Source: Sphingomonas sp. (lineage in GTDB: Bacteria > Pseudomonadota > Alphaproteobacteria > Sphingomonadales > Sphingomonadaceae). From it: a stretch of DNA of 60,941 bases. The position numbers and the translations under genes were made by a program. The notes beneath the pieces are model-generated. The model searched no databases. It was not told where the DNA came from and was given only the letters and a program-made list of their open reading frames with translations. The first letter of the stretch is position 1. The number at the start of each line of letters is the position of its first letter. The stretch covers positions 1 to 60,941 of the forward strand of contig PAOI01000058.1 of assembly GCA_002707985.1 (NCBI GenBank). Direction: 5' to 3'. Of the stretch, positions 1 through 7,933 are shown in pieces.

Positions 1-61
1 TGGGCGCGCCGGGGAAGGTCTTGGTCATGTCCTTCATGACGAAGGCGTATTGGGCGGACAC
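1..61 (-). CDS. ettA: 5' end of an ABC-F translation factor (EttA-like), cut by the window edge
   Basis: Only the first 20 codons lie in the window, read leftwards from a GTG at 61..59. They encode MSAQYAFVMKDMTKTFPGAP, which matches the usual N-terminus of EttA, the ABC-F ATPase that gates the first peptide bond on the ribosome according to cellular energy. A GGAG ribosome-binding site lies about nine bases upstream of the GTG. The Walker motifs lie outside the window, so the call rests on the N-terminal signature alone. The gene is divergent from the M28 peptidase at 201, so 62-200 must hold both promoters. Confidence 0.72.
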   Translation of the reverse strand, partial: MSAQYAFVMKDMTKTFPGAP

Positions 62-200
62 GGGCGTGTTCTCCGATCGAATATGCAAGTGCAGGAAAGT
101 CAGGCGCGCATGTAGCGCCCCGCCCCAACTTGTGCAACGCGGTGAACAAGCCGGACCTAGGCGATTGGCAAAGCGCGCAGCGGCGGTTAGCAATCGCTCT

Positions 201-1592
201 ATGACCAGGCACCTCCTCCTCGCGGCAACGGCCGCCTTCGCCCTTCCCGCCACCCTGCACGCGCAGACGATGCCGATCGTGCCCGATGCGGAGGTTTCCG
301 CGCTGCGCGACGCGGCGTTGCAGGACAAATATGCATGGGATCTGGTCGAGGGACTGACCACCGAAGTCGGGCCGCGGCTTGCCGGAACCGAGGCAGAGGC
401 GCGCGCGCGGACCTGGGCCGAAGCGCATCTGAAGGGCATGGGCTTTGCCAATGTCCATATCGAAACCTATCAGATGCCGGTGTGGGAACGCGGCACCGAA
501 ACCGCGCGGATCGTTTCGCCCTTCCCCCAGTCGCTGACGTTGACCGCGCTCGGTCGCTCCGCCGCGACCCCGCCTGAGGGGATCGAGGCCGAAGTCGTCT
601 ATTTCCCGACCTTCGCCGAAATGATGGCAGCGCCGGCCGAGGCGATCCGTGGCAAGATCGTCTTTGTCAGCAACGACATGGCGCCGACTCAGGACGGTTC
701 GGGCTATGGCGCCAATGGCGCGGCGCGCTTTGTCGGGCCGAGCTTCGCCTCGCAAAAGGGCGCGGTGGCGATGATCATCAAGTCGATCGGCACCGACAGC
801 CATCGCACGCCGCACACCGGCGGCACCAATTTCGCCGAGGGCGTGACGCCGATCCCCGCAGCAGCGCTTTCGGTGCCCGATGCCGAACAGCTGGAGCGGG
901 TGTTCGAACGCGGCCAGCCGGTCCGGCTGCACCTGACGCTGACGCCGCGCGACAGCGGGATGCAGGAATCGGGCAATGTCATCGCCGAAGTGCCCGGCAG
1001 CGATCCCGACGCCGGCATCGTGCTGATCGCATGCCATCTCGACAGCTGGGATCTGGGCACCGGTGCGATCGACGATGCGGCGGGTTGCGGCATCGTGGCA
1101 GCGGCAGCGAAGCACATCATGGAGGCCGGGCAGCCGCGCCGCACGATCCGCATCCTCTTTGCCGGGGCCGAGGAAGTCGGCGTGTTCGGCGGCGACGCCT
1201 ATTATGAAGCGCACAAGGACGAGCCGGTGGTGCTGGTCAGCGAATCGGATTTCGGGGCTGACCGGGTGTGGCGCGTTACCACGAACCTGCCCGGCGATGC
1301 CGATGCGATCGGCAAGCGCGTCGCGGCCGCTCTCGCCCCGCTCGGCATCGTCGCCGGATCGGGCAAGGCAGGCGGCGGCGCCGATGTCGGCCAATTCGCG
1401 CGCAACGGCACTGCAGTGATCGATCTGGACCAGGACGGCACCCGCTATTTCGACCTGCACCACACGCCGGACGACACGCTGGACAAGATCGATCCCGAGC
1501 AGCTTCGCCAGAATGTTGCGGCATGGACGGCAATGCTGGCGGTTGTCGCCGACGCGCCCGAAGCCATCGGCCCGGTCCCCAACGACGAGTGA
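201..1592 (+). CDS. Secreted M28-family zinc metallopeptidase
   Basis: A 463-residue exported aminopeptidase/carboxypeptidase of family M28 (carboxypeptidase Q-like), expected to trim peptides in the periplasm with a two-zinc centre. The ATG at 201 is chosen because it starts a clean signal peptide (MTRHLLLAATAAFALPATLHA, cleavage near residue 22); reading further upstream adds about 60 residues of unlikely composition. A protease-associated-type region fills roughly residues 110-240. The expected metal and catalytic positions are visible: His279 (CHLDSWD), Asp291/292 (IDDAAG), Glu324/325 (GAEEVG), Asp350 (ESDFG) and His420/421 (DLHHTPDD). The set looks complete, so the enzyme is probably active. 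The natural substrate cannot be read from the sequence. Confidence 0.93.
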   Translation: MTRHLLLAATAAFALPATLHAQTMPIVPDAEVSALRDAALQDKYAWDLVEGLTTEVGPRLAGTEAEARARTWAEAHLKGMGFANVHIETYQMPVWERGTETARIVSPFPQSLTLTALGRSAATPPEGIEAEVVYFPTFAEMMAAPAEAIRGKIVFVSNDMAPTQDGSGYGANGAARFVGPSFASQKGAVAMIIKSIGTDSHRTPHTGGTNFAEGVTPIPAAALSVPDAEQLERVFERGQPVRLHLTLTPRDSGMQESGNVIAEVPGSDPDAGIVLIACHLDSWDLGTGAIDDAAGCGIVAAAAKHIMEAGQPRRTIRILFAGAEEVGVFGGDAYYEAHKDEPVVLVSESDFGADRVWRVTTNLPGDADAIGKRVAAALAPLGIVAGSGKAGGGADVGQFARNGTAVIDLDQDGTRYFDLHHTPDDTLDKIDPEQLRQNVAAWTAMLAVVADAPEAIGPVPNDE

Positions 1593-1802
1593 TTCGCACG
1601 CGCAACGATCCGCCACCTGTCCCAGAGCGGAGCGATATTTTCTGGTGCAACGCGAAATGATCAGAATCGGCGGAAATCTGCGGTCGAAGCTTGCTGTAAG
1701 ATGAATTTACGATTGACGCGACCGCAGTGCACGCTATTGGGCGAGTTTCGCGACGGCATTCGGGCCGGGTGCGAAATAGAAGTTCAAATGGGAGCAAACC
1801 AG

Positions 1803-2036
1803 ATGAAGAAAGTCCTCACTGTCGCTGCTGCCGCCGGCCTGATGATGCTTGGCGCATGCCAGCCGGCTGCGGAAAACACGACTGCCGAAAACATGATCGA
1901 CAGCCAGGAAGCCAACGCTGCGATGTATGAAAACATGGCAGACGAAGCGACCAACGAGTCGACCGAAGCCATGTTCGAAAACGCTGCGGACGCTTCGGAA
2001 GCAGCTGCTGACGCGGTTGAAGACAACGCCATGTAA
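1803..2036 (+). CDS. Small acidic lipoprotein, entericidin-like
   Basis: A 77-residue protein with a lysine-rich start, a hydrophobic stretch and a lipobox ending LGAC, so Cys19 should be lipidated. The mature part is low in complexity and rich in Ala, Asn, Asp, Glu and Met (repeats such as MYENMADEA, MFENAADA). The ATG at 1803 follows a GGGAG ribosome-binding site about eight bases upstream. A strong terminator follows directly, so it is probably monocistronic. A similar small lipoprotein lies at 6311, on the other side of the receptor/phytase pair. Entericidin-like proteins are small envelope lipoproteins sometimes tied to stress; no function can be assigned here. Confidence 0.75.
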   Translation: MKKVLTVAAAAGLMMLGACQPAAENTTAENMIDSQEANAAMYENMADEATNESTEAMFENAADASEAAADAVEDNAM

Positions 2037-2077
2037 TTGGCGCCCCGAGCCCGCAAGGGATCGGGACCGAGATAGCG

Positions 2078-2112
2078 AAGGGCGCTTCCCATATCGGGGG
2101 GCGCCCTTTTGC
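2078..2112 (+). terminator. Rho-independent terminator of the small lipoprotein gene
   Basis: GGGCGC at 2080-2085 pairs perfectly with GCGCCC at 2101-2106, followed by TTTTGCTTT. It lies about 45 bases after the stop codon of the lipoprotein gene. Confidence 0.8.
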
Positions 2113-2257
2113 TTTGCCCGGCATCCGGTTTGTTTTGGGGTGCATCCGGCTTTTCCGGGGGCGCGTGCCCCTGCCCCCCTTTGTCCGCATGGCGACGCAG
2201 CACCCGCGAGGAAGGACGCGCCTGGTCCGGCACCTGCCCCCGGCCTCGCCCGAAAAC

Positions 2258-2290
2258 GCAAGGAGGCGCCCCTTGCGGAGCGCCTCCCCG
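2258..2290 (-). terminator. Rho-independent terminator of the TonB-dependent receptor gene
   Basis: GGAGGCGC at 2262-2269 pairs with GCGCCTCC at 2280-2287. On the minus strand the hairpin is followed by TTGCGTTTT. It lies about 50 bases beyond the receptor stop codon. The DNA between this hairpin and the lipoprotein terminator (2113-2257) holds no gene I can support. Confidence 0.7.
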
Positions 2291-2339
2291 ATAATCGGCA
2301 GCCATTGCCCCGCCGCGCATGGCGGCGGAGCAGCCGCGA

Positions 2340-5138
2340 TCAGAATTTGATCCGCGTACCAAACTTCACGGTCGAGCCATATTCCTCATACTGAAGGAGG
2401 CGCTGGCGGCCATTATAGTTCTGATAGGCGAAGTAGTTCGCATTGTTGATGTTGATCCAGTCAGCATAGATCTGGATGTTGCGCGTCACCTTGAACTTGG
2501 CGGTCAGATCGAGCTGGAAGTGATTGTCGACATAGCGGTCTTCCACCGCTTCGGCGCCGACTTCGTCCAGATATTTGTCGCGATAGGTGCCGGCAAGACG
2601 CAGGCTGAGCGGACCGTTTTCATAGCCGACAACCGCGTTGAACGTGTTGCGCGACGAAGACGGCAGCATGATTTCGCGCGGATCGGTGGGATCGCCATCG
2701 GTCAGCACGTCGCCCTTGGCATCGGTGAAGGTATAGTTGAACTGGAACAGCAGGCCATCGAGCGGGCCCGGCAGGAAATCCATCACCTGGCTGAAGCTGA
2801 ACTCGACGCCGGTGACCTTGGCGGTTTCGCCGTTGATCGGGAATTTGTCGATCGAGTCATAGGCCATGCCGTTATAGATGCCACCCTGTGACGAGGTGGA
2901 ATCGACGATGAAGTCCTTGATCGACTTGTAAAAGAAATTGACCGAGATCGCGCCGTTGTCGGCATAATAATATTCGACCGCAGCGTCGAAATTCCACGCA
3001 TGATAGGGCTTGAGATCGGGATTGCCGAGCTCGGCTTCATTATCGTCGTTGATCAGGAAGCGCGGCGCCATGTCAGACAGATTCGGGCGCATCAGGCTGC
3101 GATAACCCGCAGCGCGCAGCACCAGCCCCGAACGCGGTTCGAAACGCAGCGTCAGGCTGGGCAGCCAGTCGGTATAGCTGCGCGTGAACTGGACCGGATC
3201 GACGCAGACTTCCTGACTGCAATTGTCGTTTTCGAGCTGGACGAAATTGCCGTTGAGACGGTTGAAGGTCCGTTCCATGCGAATACCGCCGATCGCGCGC
3301 AGCGTGCTGCTGTCCCAGCGACCGAGCAGATATCCGGCGAGCACGTCTTCCTTGGCGCGATAATCGCTTTCCGCCGAACCGAAGCCCGATTCCTCGGTAT
3401 CCAGTTCGAAATCGCCCGGATTGTCGTAATAGAAATCGTGCGTCTTGCCCCAGTCCAACGCGGGATAGATGTCCGCCAGGCCATAGGAGGGATTGCCGAC
3501 CAGATCGGCAAAGCCGAGCGAGCCGTTATAATCGCCATAATATTCGAGGTTATAGTCGTAGCTTTTCACCCGCCAGCGCGACTTGACGCCGCCCTGCACC
3601 GTGAATTCGCCGCCGTCCATTGCAAAGGTCCGGGCGAGATCGCCGCGGAGCGACCATTCCTGGTCGACCGAATCCGACAGCGCCGAACGTTCGATGCGAT
3701 TGAAGCTGTAATTGTCGGGGTCGGTGAACCGGTCGGCACCGTTGACGAGCGTGAACGCCGGAACATGCGGGTTCGAATAGTCGAAATTGATGTCGACGCC
3801 GCTGTTGAACCGGGCGCGGAAGCGCGTGGGATCGAGCGAGCCATGCTCGCTTTCGCTCGAGCGCGCCCAGCCGGCCTGATAGGTGGCGTGCCAGCCATTG
3901 GTCTGGGTTTCGCCGCCAAAGGTGATCGTGCGCACCTTCTGGCTTTCGAACCGATCCTTGAGGTCGCGGCGCACTTCGATCCGCGAGCTCGAACCGCTCG
4001 GCTGGAACAGCGCGCTGTCATCGGTTCCCGAAACCGGGTCGCCGTCCGAAATGATCGTCAGGCGGTTGCGATATTCGTGATCATCAAACTGGGTGTAGAT
4101 GCCGCGCAGATACAGCGTCGTCGTGTCGCTGGGGCGCCAGTCGAGCGACAGCGTGCCGCCGATGCGCTTCCGTTCGACATCATAATCGCGATACTGGACC
4201 TCTTCGTTGAAATCGACGCCGTTCGCCGTGTCCCATGTGCCGCCGGTTTCGACATTGTCGGTCGAGAATTTGCGCTGATAATAGGAAAAGCCGCCTGCGA
4301 TGCCGAAATTGTCGGTGAGGCGCGTGGCGAAATCGATGCTACCCTTGGGCGTCAGCGTGTCGCGCAGCTCGTTATAGCTGCCTTCGACCTTTACCGTGTA
4401 CAGGTCGCTTTCGCGATCGAACGCGCTGGTGGTGTGGATTTCCACCGAGGCGCCGATCGTGTCGCCGTCCATGTCGGGGGTCAGCGACTTCTTCACTTCG
4501 ATCGATTCGATCAGATCGCTCGAAACCGTGTCGAGCGCGACTTCGCGCACGTCGGACTCTGGCGACGGCAGGCGCAGGCCGTTGACCGACGAGCTGTTGA
4601 GATTGGGATCGAGACCGCGCACCGAAACGAAACGCCCCTCGCCCTGGTCGTCGAGGATGTTGACGCCGGGCAGACGGCGCAGCGATTCGGCGACATTCTG
4701 ATCGGGGAACTGGCCGATCGCGTCGCGCGTCACGACGCTCGAAACGCCATCAGCGGCACGTTCGCGCTGCAGCGCGCTGAACAGATTGGCGCGCTGGCCG
4801 ACGACCAGAATCTCGCTGTCGGTGCCAAGCACGATGTCCGCGGTCAGTTCGCCGGTTTCGGGAACCACGATCCGCGTTTCGAACAGCGGCGCACCCTGAT
4901 AGCGGGCGCGCAGCGTATAGGTGCCGGGCGCGACATCGGAAAAGCTGTAATAGCCATGCGAATCCGCCTGGGTGGTGCGTCCCAGCTCGACGATCGTGAC
5001 TTCGGCGCCCTGAAGCGAAGCGGTGCCCGACGCATCGGTGACGACGCCGGTAACGTCGCTTGCCCACGCAGTCGCGGGTAGCGCCAGCAGCATCGCCCCG
5101 GCAAGAAGCCGCGAGCGCATTCCGAATCTAGTGATCAT
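2340..5138 (-). CDS. TonB-dependent outer-membrane receptor with N-terminal carboxypeptidase-regulatory-like domain
   Basis: A 932-residue outer-membrane receptor. It has a signal peptide (about 1-26, ending ATAWA), a carboxypeptidase-regulatory-like beta domain (about 27-110), a plug domain (about 120-240, with the segment FPDQNVAESLRRLPGV) and a 22-strand-type barrel ending in phenylalanine, as outer-membrane proteins usually do. Such receptors import bound substrates using energy from TonB-ExbB-ExbD, which is encoded at 29.4-32 kb here. The start at 5138 is preceded by AGGGGGAA; an alternative ATG lies at 5120. The gene is divergent from a phytase with only 64 bases between start codons, and that pairing suggests a role in phytate, inositol phosphate or metal-phytate uptake. 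The substrate is inferred from context only. Confidence 0.93.
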   Translation of the reverse strand: MITRFGMRSRLLAGAMLLALPATAWASDVTGVVTDASGTASLQGAEVTIVELGRTTQADSHGYYSFSDVAPGTYTLRARYQGAPLFETRIVVPETGELTADIVLGTDSEILVVGQRANLFSALQRERAADGVSSVVTRDAIGQFPDQNVAESLRRLPGVNILDDQGEGRFVSVRGLDPNLNSSSVNGLRLPSPESDVREVALDTVSSDLIESIEVKKSLTPDMDGDTIGASVEIHTTSAFDRESDLYTVKVEGSYNELRDTLTPKGSIDFATRLTDNFGIAGGFSYYQRKFSTDNVETGGTWDTANGVDFNEEVQYRDYDVERKRIGGTLSLDWRPSDTTTLYLRGIYTQFDDHEYRNRLTIISDGDPVSGTDDSALFQPSGSSSRIEVRRDLKDRFESQKVRTITFGGETQTNGWHATYQAGWARSSESEHGSLDPTRFRARFNSGVDINFDYSNPHVPAFTLVNGADRFTDPDNYSFNRIERSALSDSVDQEWSLRGDLARTFAMDGGEFTVQGGVKSRWRVKSYDYNLEYYGDYNGSLGFADLVGNPSYGLADIYPALDWGKTHDFYYDNPGDFELDTEESGFGSAESDYRAKEDVLAGYLLGRWDSSTLRAIGGIRMERTFNRLNGNFVQLENDNCSQEVCVDPVQFTRSYTDWLPSLTLRFEPRSGLVLRAAGYRSLMRPNLSDMAPRFLINDDNEAELGNPDLKPYHAWNFDAAVEYYYADNGAISVNFFYKSIKDFIVDSTSSQGGIYNGMAYDSIDKFPINGETAKVTGVEFSFSQVMDFLPGPLDGLLFQFNYTFTDAKGDVLTDGDPTDPREIMLPSSSRNTFNAVVGYENGPLSLRLAGTYRDKYLDEVGAEAVEDRYVDNHFQLDLTAKFKVTRNIQIYADWININNANYFAYQNYNGRQRLLQYEEYGSTVKFGTRIKF

Positions 5139-5191
5139 TGGATTCCCCCTATATGTGTGGCGCGCGCTTCGCAGGCGTCCGTTTCCGGGGG

Positions 5192-5209
5192 ATGAAACTA
5201 TTATGACAC
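5192..5209 (-). promoter_or_regulatory. Candidate Pho box (PhoB binding site)
   Basis: The minus strand reads GTGTCAT-AATA-GTTTCAT, two 7-base direct repeats separated by four bases. This is the exact 7-4-7 architecture of the Pho box (CTGTCAT-N4-CTGTCAT), with one mismatch in the first repeat and two in the second. It lies between the receptor and phytase genes and overlaps the proposed phytase start codon, so it is placed best to act on the receptor. No clear -10 element was found at the ideal distance. Confidence 0.5.
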
Positions 5210-6255
5210 TAACGTTACGATGCAGCTTTGCCACAGGTCTGGCGCTGACGTTTCTGGCGGGATGCGCAGGGACCGAACGCCCCGCGGCAATGCTTCCGGC
5301 AGTCGCGGTTTCCGCCGCCGCCGAAACCACGCCGGTGGGATCTTCGGTGGGTCAGGATGCCGCCGACGACCCGGCGATCTGGGCCGCGCCCGCCGGAACC
5401 ATGGCCAGCTTTCAGGGCAAGCCGGTAGAGGCGCTGATCCTGGGCACCGACAAGAAAGCGGGCCTCTATGTCTATGGCATGGACGGCACCGCGTTGCAGT
5501 TCCTGCCCGACGGGCGGCTCAACAATGTCGATCTGCTGCCCGATGGCAACGGCTTCCTGGCTGCGGCATCGGATCGTGGGCGGATGGGCGTTGCGCTCTA
5601 TCGCTATACCGGGTCGGGCGAGCTGGTTCCGGCAGGCTTCATCAAATCCGACGTCGCCGAGCCCTATGGCTTTTGCATGGGACGCTGGAACGGGCAAATG
5701 CTGGCGGTGCTCGTCGCCAAGGATGGCGGGGTGCGCATCTATGCCGTCAGCGGGAGCGGCACCGCGATGACCGGTGCGGAGGTCGAGCGGTTCGCGGTCG
5801 GATCGCAGTCCGAAGGCTGTGCGATCGATGAAGCGTCGGGCGACCTCTATATCGGCGAAGAGAATGTCGGCCTGTGGCGCTATCGGCTGGGCAATAGCGG
5901 CGCGCGCACGCTGGTAGAGCCGGTCGGCGCGGACAAGCTGGTCGCCGATGTCGAAGGCGTCACGGTGCTTGTCGACGGCGATGCGCGCTATCTGCTGGTA
6001 TCGAGCCAGGGGGACAGCGCCTTCGCCGTGTGGCGGCTGGACGGCGGCGAGCCTGCCTATCTCAACCGGTTCCGGGTTATGGCGGCGAACGGCGTCGACG
6101 GCGTCAGCGGCACCGACGGCATCGACGCGCTGGGCGGCCGGGTCGGCCCCTATCCGCGCGGGCTGGTGGTAACGCAGGACGACGACAATGACGGCGAACC
6201 GCAGAATTTCAAGCTGATCGACTGGCGCACGATCCTGGCGGCGGTGGAACCGTGA
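5203..6255 (+). CDS. Beta-propeller phytase (3-phytase), lipoprotein
   Basis: A 350-residue enzyme of the calcium-dependent beta-propeller phytase family, which removes phosphate from phytate (myo-inositol hexakisphosphate). Recognisable family segments are DAADDPAIWAAP near residue 50, GTDKKAGLYVYGMDG near 80, NNVDLLPDGNG near 105, EGCAIDEASGDLYIGEEN near 205 and DVEGVTVL near 250. The signal peptide ends in a lipobox (LAGC, Cys21), so the enzyme is probably anchored in the outer membrane or periplasm. The start at 5203 follows GGGGGA at about ten bases; no other start gives a signal peptide. With the divergent TonB receptor it would form a phosphate-scavenging unit. Confidence 0.9.
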   Translation: MTLTLRCSFATGLALTFLAGCAGTERPAAMLPAVAVSAAAETTPVGSSVGQDAADDPAIWAAPAGTMASFQGKPVEALILGTDKKAGLYVYGMDGTALQFLPDGRLNNVDLLPDGNGFLAAASDRGRMGVALYRYTGSGELVPAGFIKSDVAEPYGFCMGRWNGQMLAVLVAKDGGVRIYAVSGSGTAMTGAEVERFAVGSQSEGCAIDEASGDLYIGEENVGLWRYRLGNSGARTLVEPVGADKLVADVEGVTVLVDGDARYLLVSSQGDSAFAVWRLDGGEPAYLNRFRVMAANGVDGVSGTDGIDALGGRVGPYPRGLVVTQDDDNDGEPQNFKLIDWRTILAAVEP

Positions 6256-6310
6256 TGGAGCCAAGGCGTTGGCCCCGAAACATTTTCACGACGAAACGGA
6301 GGGAAAAGCC

Positions 6311-6547
6311 ATGAAACGTGCGATGATGATTCCGCTTGCCGCCGCGCTGTCGCTGACCGGCCTGGCGGCCTGCAGCGAGAAGGCACAGGATCAGACCGAA
6401 CAGGCGGCGGATGCCATCGGCGACGATATCGAAGCCACCGCCGACAACGCCGCCGACACGGTGGGTCAGGCGTTCGAAGACACCGGCGAAGCGATCGACA
6501 ATGGCGTCGACGCGACCGAAAACGAGATCGACGAAGAAACCCGCTGA
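6311..6547 (+). CDS. Small acidic lipoprotein, entericidin-like
   Basis: A 78-residue protein with a signal peptide ending in LAAC (lipidated Cys21), then an Asp/Glu/Ala/Thr-rich tail with amphipathic repeats (ADNAADTVGQAFEDTGEAI). The start is fixed by GGAGGG eight bases upstream. It lies 55 bases after the phytase stop codon on the same strand and ahead of a strong terminator, so it could be the last gene of the phytase transcript. It resembles the lipoprotein at 1803 in size and composition, though not closely in order of residues. Function unknown. Confidence 0.75.
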   Translation: MKRAMMIPLAAALSLTGLAACSEKAQDQTEQAADAIGDDIEATADNAADTVGQAFEDTGEAIDNGVDATENEIDEETR

Positions 6548-6570
6548 TCGCGGTTTTCCGCCGCAATTCC

Positions 6571-6605
6571 GAAAGGGCCGTGGAGCACGCTCCGCGGCCC
6601 TTTTG
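6571..6605 (+). terminator. Rho-independent terminator after the small lipoprotein gene
   Basis: GGGCCG at 6575-6580 pairs with CGGCCC at 6595-6600, extended by TGGA/TCCG inside, and is followed by TTTT. Confidence 0.8.
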
Positions 6606-6631
6606 CATGGGCGAAAGCAGTGATGTGGCGG

Positions 6632-6710
<79 letters not shown>

Positions 6711-6760
6711 ACATTCGTCCGCTTAGGCGCTCTTGGGCGCCGCGGCAATCCGGCTGCGGC

Positions 6761-6836
6761 TGGTGGGCCCGGCAGGATTCGAACCCGCGACCTAGCCGTT
6801 ATGAGCGGCCAGCTCTAACCGCTGAGCTACAGGCCC
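6761..6836 (-). tRNA. tRNA with CAT anticodon, most likely tRNA-Ile2 (lysidine-modified)
   Basis: A 76-base tRNA on the minus strand: acceptor GGGCCTG/CGGGCCC, D-arm GCTC/GAGC, anticodon stem GGCCG/CGGCT with loop CTCATAA, T arm GCGGG/CCTGC, encoded CCA. The CAT anticodon could mean methionine or isoleucine. The body, especially GGTTAGAGCTGG and the AGGTC variable loop, resembles tRNA-Ile2, in which TilS converts the anticodon C to lysidine to read AUA. Confidence 0.85.
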
Positions 6837-6883
6837 CCAGCGCCGCCCCGATAGCGGAGGAATTATGCCGCGGGCAAGCCGGA

Positions 6884-7933
6884 TTACGGTGCCTGTTCGG
6901 CGGCGCTGACCAGATCGTCGATCGAGGCCGGGCGCACCGACAGCCGATCGAGCAGGTCGAGCACGCAATCCCACCAGCGGTGGAATTCGGCCAGATCGCT
7001 CGCGTCGCGCACATAGGGCGTATGTCCGGGGACCAGCGAGGGCGAGTGATAGGAGAAGTTGAGGACGCGAACCCCCTCGCCCAGCGCGATGCGGATCGCC
7101 TCCATCACTTCGTCGAGCGGCATGTCCTCGGGCGTCAGCGCGATACGCGACAACATGCCCAGCCGCGCGAGCGCGCCGCCGAACGGCATACGCTGTGCCA
7201 GCGGATGCAGCCACCGCCCGGCGCCGCGCGCATGGCCGGTGAACACGGTCGTCAGCGGCAATTCGATTAGCGAGCCCGACGGTCCGGTACGGAACGCGTC
7301 GTTGCCGACGGCGCTGTAATCCGGCCCCTGAATATGGCGGAAGTCATAGGCCGCGCGCATCGAGCTATCGAGGCGGTATCCCAATACCTCCAGCGTGCCG
7401 AGCGTATGCGGACCAAGGCCATAGCGACCGGCGCGATAGATGATCGGCCGGATGCCGAACGTTGCCTCGATCGTTTCGGTAAGATTGGTGAGCTTGGCCG
7501 CTTCGAGCGATTGGGGCAGATTGCCGGCGAAGCTGTTGCGTTCGCTTACCCGCTCCTCGAACGGCGGATTGACCCAGGGATGCAGCTGCGTTCCGACGGT
7601 CGAGCGCGGATCGCTTTCGAGCAGCGCGCGCACGGCGTCGATCGCGGCGGGATCGGTCGCGATCGGGTGATCGATCAGATAAGCGACGGGGATTTCGCGT
7701 TCGGAGAAACGCTGGTGAAATTCCGGCAGCGCCGCCGCCGCCGTCGTGTCGCGCGCGCTGCGGCGAAACGGTCCCGACCAGTCGAATTCCTCTTCGGTAT
7801 CGACGAACAGAGTAAATCGTGTGCCGAAGCTGTCCGGCCAGTCAATCGTCGCCGACGCACCAGGCGCTGCAAATCGATACTGACTTGGATCTTCTTCGAA
7901 AGACGACACCGTCATTTGCTGTGCCGTCGCCAT
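6884..7933 (-). CDS. Polysaccharide deacetylase-like protein (NodB-fold)
   Basis: A 349-residue protein without signal peptide or membrane segment. Residues about 40-60 carry TLFVDTEEEFDW, which fits the metal-binding Asp/Glu strand of polysaccharide deacetylase-like proteins. Further matches are HPWVNPPF near 118, YRAGRYGLG near 168 and SYHSPS near 298. Similar sphingomonad proteins sit in exopolysaccharide or envelope gene sets, but the substrate is unknown and the protein looks cytoplasmic. Its ATG overlaps the stop codon of the upstream kinase gene by one base (TAATG), so the two are translationally coupled. The 3' end lies 47 bases before tRNA-Ile. Confidence 0.78.
   Translation of the reverse strand: MATAQQMTVSSFEEDPSQYRFAAPGASATIDWPDSFGTRFTLFVDTEEEFDWSGPFRRSARDTTAAAALPEFHQRFSEREIPVAYLIDHPIATDPAAIDAVRALLESDPRSTVGTQLHPWVNPPFEERVSERNSFAGNLPQSLEAAKLTNLTETIEATFGIRPIIYRAGRYGLGPHTLGTLEVLGYRLDSSMRAAYDFRHIQGPDYSAVGNDAFRTGPSGSLIELPLTTVFTGHARGAGRWLHPLAQRMPFGGALARLGMLSRIALTPEDMPLDEVMEAIRIALGEGVRVLNFSYHSPSLVPGHTPYVRDASDLAEFHRWWDCVLDLLDRLSVRPASIDDLVSAAEQAP

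Noticed and set aside
3000..5081. Long open frame (693 codons) on the plus strand across the TonB receptor gene
   Set aside because: It mirrors the receptor gene, has no start signal or known domain, and its Ile/Glu/Arg/Ala-rich composition is that of an antisense frame of GC-rich DNA.
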